The translations under genes were made by a program, and so were the position numbers. From NCBI GenBank assembly GCA_937927435.1, contig CALBDW010000101.1:1-19483 (forward strand): a stretch of 19,483 nucleotides of DNA, given 5' to 3'. Every line of letters starts with the position of its first letter. Within the stretch, counting starts at the first letter, position 1. Below, in pieces: positions 16,945-19,483 of this stretch. Below the pieces are notes generated by a model. It was not told where the DNA came from. It did no database searches and saw nothing but the letters and a program-made list of their open reading frames with translations. This DNA is from an uncultured Bdellovibrionales bacterium (GTDB taxonomy: Bacteria > Bdellovibrionota > Bdellovibrionia > Bdellovibrionales > JAMPXM01).

Positions 16945-19275
16945 TCACGATTTGGTTGTTCCGTCCGATACCGCCAGCCATACCGAATCGTCTTTCGAAA
17001 CGGTGAACGGTTGGACGGTTTCACTATCGGTTACGGGCAGTTCGATGATCAACTTGGTTCCATGAGGCTCGTTCGCCAACGCCCGGATGAACCCGTTATG
17101 ATCCTCCACGATCCTCTTCACGATCGCGAGACCGAGCCCGGTGCCGTTTTCTTTCGTACTGAAGTACGGCTCAAAAACCCGATCCCTGTCTGCTTCTGGA
17201 ATTCCGGTTCCGTTGTCGACCACCGAAACCCGAACGAGCTTCAACATATTATCGTATTGGGTGCGAATTGACACGCGGGGATCCGCCGCATCATGGACGG
17301 CGGCCACAGCGTTGTCGAGCAAATTGATCAGGACACGCTTCAGTTGGCCTGGGTCGAATTTGAATTCCGGCAACGTAGGATCTTCGTCGAAACGGAATTG
17401 GATGTCTTTGTGCGACATCCGGAACAAGTCCAAAGCCTCTTTGATGACTTTATTGAGCGAAGCCAGCACCGGCTGCGATTGCGGCAGGCGCGCGAAGTTA
17501 CTGAACTCGTTGACCAAACGTTTCAGGTCATCGGTCTGTTGGATGATCATCTGGATACAGGAGGAAAACGCCGGATCCTTGATGGTCGAGCCGAACTTCT
17601 TCTCAAGCCGCTGGGCTGAAAGCTTGATCGGCGTCAGCGGGTTTTTGATTTCGTGGGCGATCCGACGGGCAACCTCGGTCCAAGCCGCGGCTCGCTGCGC
17701 GTTGATCAACATCGTAAGATCGTCAAACACGAGAACTTTACCGAGGTCGTTGCCCTTTTCGTCTTGAAGGAGGGAAAGGTGCATTTGCAAGGGCACGGTG
17801 CGGCCGCCGATGTCGATCCGGATTTCCTTCTGCAGAGTCACGGCGTTGTGTTCCTTCATCGACTGCAGGAGGTCGTTGAACATCTGGAAGTAGGTGCTGC
17901 CGAGCACCTGACGGACCGGTCTACCGATGAAATCGCGCGGATCGATTCCGAGAAGCTGTCCGGCGTGACGGTTGATCGTGGTGATAATCCCCCGCTGATC
18001 GACCGAAATCACGCCGGTCGTCACGTTCGAAAGCACGACTTGGATGTAGCGGTTATGCTCGTCGAGACGCTCGAGTGTCTCGGTGAGATGCTTGTTCGCC
18101 TCCAGGACCTCTTTCTTCGAGCGGTCCAAATTGGACATCATGTGGTTGAAGTTCGCAATCAACTGGTTGATCTCGGCGCTTCCGGACTGCAGCTGCACGG
18201 GCCGGTAGTCGCCTTGCGAAACACGCTTGGTGGCAAGCCCGAGAGTTTCAAGCGGGATGGACAGCTCCCTCGCCAAATAGAACCCGAACCAGGTCGCACA
18301 AAGAAGGATCACCAGGGTCATCAGAACGAGGATGATGAGATAAATGCTCTTCAGCGGGTACTGAAGCGGGTTCAAGTTTCTGAACTCTTCATGGGCGCTC
18401 GAAATATCCGCCATCCGCGACACGAGGGAAATCGGAATGAAACTCGAAACGACCACGGCGCCCTTTTCTCCGTTCCGGTCGGCCGGCACGATCACCCTCA
18501 CCAAATTGCCCTCTCCGAAGCGGTGGATTTCGCTGGTTTCCGCCCTCTGCGAAATACCCTTGCGCAGGAACTCCAAGTTGACCGGCGGGATTTCAGGCAG
18601 GCTTTCTTCCGGCGAAAGCGCCACGACCCGGCCGCCGAAGAGATTCGGATAATACTCGACCGAGTCGAGATTGAAACGAGCCCGGAACTCCTCGAGTTGC
18701 CTCTGAAGCAAGGCCGTCGACGTCGCGCCGCTGATCCCTTTTGCGATCAAATTGGCGAAATGGTAATTGCGCTTCTTGGAAGCGAAAATGTACTCCTGGT
18801 TCACCTCGAGCGAAGCCTTTAGAACCGACGCCATGCGGACCGAGAACCATTTATCGAAGCTCGAGTTGATGTAAAAAACTGAAATCAAAAACATGAGCGC
18901 CGTCGGCACCGAAGCGAACGTCGCGAACGCCGCGACAAGCTTGGCCTTCAGCGAGCTTCCGATGACCCTCCCCTGTCTTTCGACGAAAACCTTCACGACG
19001 TTGCGGAAGATCAGGAAGAGCAGAAGAAGCAGCAGGATGATATTGAAGTTAACGAGTCCGAAAAAAAAGATGGAGTGAACGAACGGGAGCTGCTGGCTGA
19101 TATTGAGCAGTTGGATTTCGAACCAGGTCAGCAGCAGAAAGAGCGCGCTCAAAACGAGAACGAAGGCGATCTCACGCTTACGCTTGCGTTTTTCGCGCTG
19201 AACGGCTTGAGCCGGCGGATTCTCAGCATCGAACTCTTCCGTTGAGTCTTTCGGCTCGCGGCCCTGTTCCGTCAT
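16945..19275 (-). CDS. ntrY: NtrY-like membrane sensor histidine kinase
   Basis: Inner-membrane histidine kinase, 776 residues. After a charged cytoplasmic N-terminus (KRKRKRE at about 28-35) come three membrane segments (about 36-56, 69-90, 113-136), an extracytoplasmic sensing region (about 137-308) and a fourth segment (about 309-334). HAMP follows at about 335-388, PAS at about 408-520 (NVTTGVISVDQRGIITTIN), the dimerisation/phosphotransfer domain with H541 in RRIAHEIKNPLTPIK, and the ATPase domain with N-box NLLDNAVAAV, DNGTGIP at 687-693, FEPYFSTK at 701-708 and GTGLGLAIVKRI at 711-722. The four-segment NtrY plan is conserved. Its ATG overlaps the ribH stop by 4 bases and there is no strong ribosome site, so coupling to ribH is likely. 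The signal sensed is unknown; NtrY/NtrX has been tied to nitrogen and redox responses in alphaproteobacteria. Confidence 0.93.
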   Translation of the reverse strand: MTEQGREPKDSTEEFDAENPPAQAVQREKRKRKREIAFVLVLSALFLLLTWFEIQLLNISQQLPFVHSIFFFGLVNFNIILLLLLLFLIFRNVVKVFVERQGRVIGSSLKAKLVAAFATFASVPTALMFLISVFYINSSFDKWFSVRMASVLKASLEVNQEYIFASKKRNYHFANLIAKGISGATSTALLQRQLEEFRARFNLDSVEYYPNLFGGRVVALSPEESLPEIPPVNLEFLRKGISQRAETSEIHRFGEGNLVRVIVPADRNGEKGAVVVSSFIPISLVSRMADISSAHEEFRNLNPLQYPLKSIYLIILVLMTLVILLCATWFGFYLARELSIPLETLGLATKRVSQGDYRPVQLQSGSAEINQLIANFNHMMSNLDRSKKEVLEANKHLTETLERLDEHNRYIQVVLSNVTTGVISVDQRGIITTINRHAGQLLGIDPRDFIGRPVRQVLGSTYFQMFNDLLQSMKEHNAVTLQKEIRIDIGGRTVPLQMHLSLLQDEKGNDLGKVLVFDDLTMLINAQRAAAWTEVARRIAHEIKNPLTPIKLSAQRLEKKFGSTIKDPAFSSCIQMIIQQTDDLKRLVNEFSNFARLPQSQPVLASLNKVIKEALDLFRMSHKDIQFRFDEDPTLPEFKFDPGQLKRVLINLLDNAVAAVHDAADPRVSIRTQYDNMLKLVRVSVVDNGTGIPEADRDRVFEPYFSTKENGTGLGLAIVKRIVEDHNGFIRALANEPHGTKLIIELPVTDSETVQPFTVSKDDSVWLAVSDGTTKS

Positions 19276-19483
19276 TGTGCCCCGTATTTTTGTCCGATCT
19301 TCCGGATCAGTTGCACCATTTCAACGGCGACTTGCGCAGCTTCGGCTCCCTTGTTTCCGTGCCGCCCGCCGGCCCGATCCATGGCTTGTTCTTCATTATC
19401 GGTCGTCAACACGCCGAACGCCACCGGTTTACCCGTGCGCAACTGGAGCTCTGTACAGCCGCGTTCAACCGAGGAACAAACAT
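19272..19483 (-). CDS. ribH: 6,7-dimethyl-8-ribityllumazine synthase (partial, C-terminal 69 residues)
   Basis: Penultimate enzyme of riboflavin synthesis; it joins the ribityl-pyrimidine dione with the four-carbon butanone phosphate and forms large shells. Only the last 69 residues are inside the window, and the N-terminal part lies beyond the right edge. Recognisable blocks are ERGCTELQLRTGKPVAFGVL and then TTDNEEQAMDRAGGRHGNKG with the conserved phosphate-binding Arg of the DRAG motif, followed by AEAAQVAVEMV. The frame closes with TGA at 19272-19274 and overlaps the ntrY ATG by 4 bases. A ribH followed directly by ntrY, without the frequent nusB, is notable. Confidence 0.9.
   Translation of the reverse strand, partial: VCSSVERGCTELQLRTGKPVAFGVLTTDNEEQAMDRAGGRHGNKGAEAAQVAVEMVQLIRKIGQKYGAQ

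Noticed and set aside
16913..16981. 23-residue extension of NtrX into the ntrY coding region
   Set aside because: It lacks a ribosome site, and the internal ATG at 16912 has AGGAG at good distance.
17653..18822. 389-residue plus-strand open frame opposite ntrY
   Set aside because: Fully inside the kinase gene on the other strand, with no family resemblance and no supporting promoter or ribosome site.

Overview
This window looks like a chromosomal core-gene segment from a Gram-negative bacterium. Every gene I can support lies on the minus strand, so transcription runs from high to low coordinates. Base composition is moderately GC-rich (by eye). A complete NtrY/NtrX-type sensor and sigma-54 activator pair, proteobacterial-type RpoB/RpoC and a three-helix SecE point to Proteobacteria in the broad sense. 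A deltaproteobacterial or Bdellovibrionota-like lineage is my best guess, but it rests on the general look of the proteins and not on a database search.

Region 1 (19483 to 13652) is a tightly packed operon: ribH (C-terminal end only), an NtrY-like membrane histidine kinase, an NtrX-like sigma-54 activator, a 122-residue protein resembling the anticodon-binding domain of prolyl-tRNA synthetase, pyrF, and a SpoU/RlmB-type rRNA 2'-O-methyltransferase. Four of the five junctions overlap (4, 4, 25 and 4 bases); only ntrY-ntrX has a gap (32 bases). This suggests one transcript with translational coupling that joins riboflavin synthesis, a two-component system, pyrimidine synthesis and rRNA modification.

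Region 2 (13651 to 10403) starts with a candidate promoter and the tRNA genes Thr(UGU), Tyr(GUA), Gly(UCC), Thr(GGU), then tuf, tRNA-Trp(CCA), secE and nusG. The order Thr-Tyr-Gly-Thr-tuf-secE-nusG is that of the E. coli thrU-tyrU-glyT-thrT-tufB-secE-nusG locus, with tRNA-Trp inserted as in many other bacteria. Several spacers hold perfect hairpins.

Region 3 (10402 to 1) is rplK, rplA, rplJ, rplL, rpoB and rpoC (rpoC runs off the left edge). A well-formed L10-binding leader precedes rplJ. The rplL-rpoB and rpoB-rpoC gaps hold further hairpins that could set the ratio of ribosomal protein to RNA polymerase.

I found no insertion sequences, CRISPR arrays, phage genes or clear intrinsic terminators. 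No gene-free stretch exceeds 300 bases. The least ordinary elements are the stand-alone ProRS-like domain protein inside the ntrYX-pyrF operon, and the RNA structures in the spacers.
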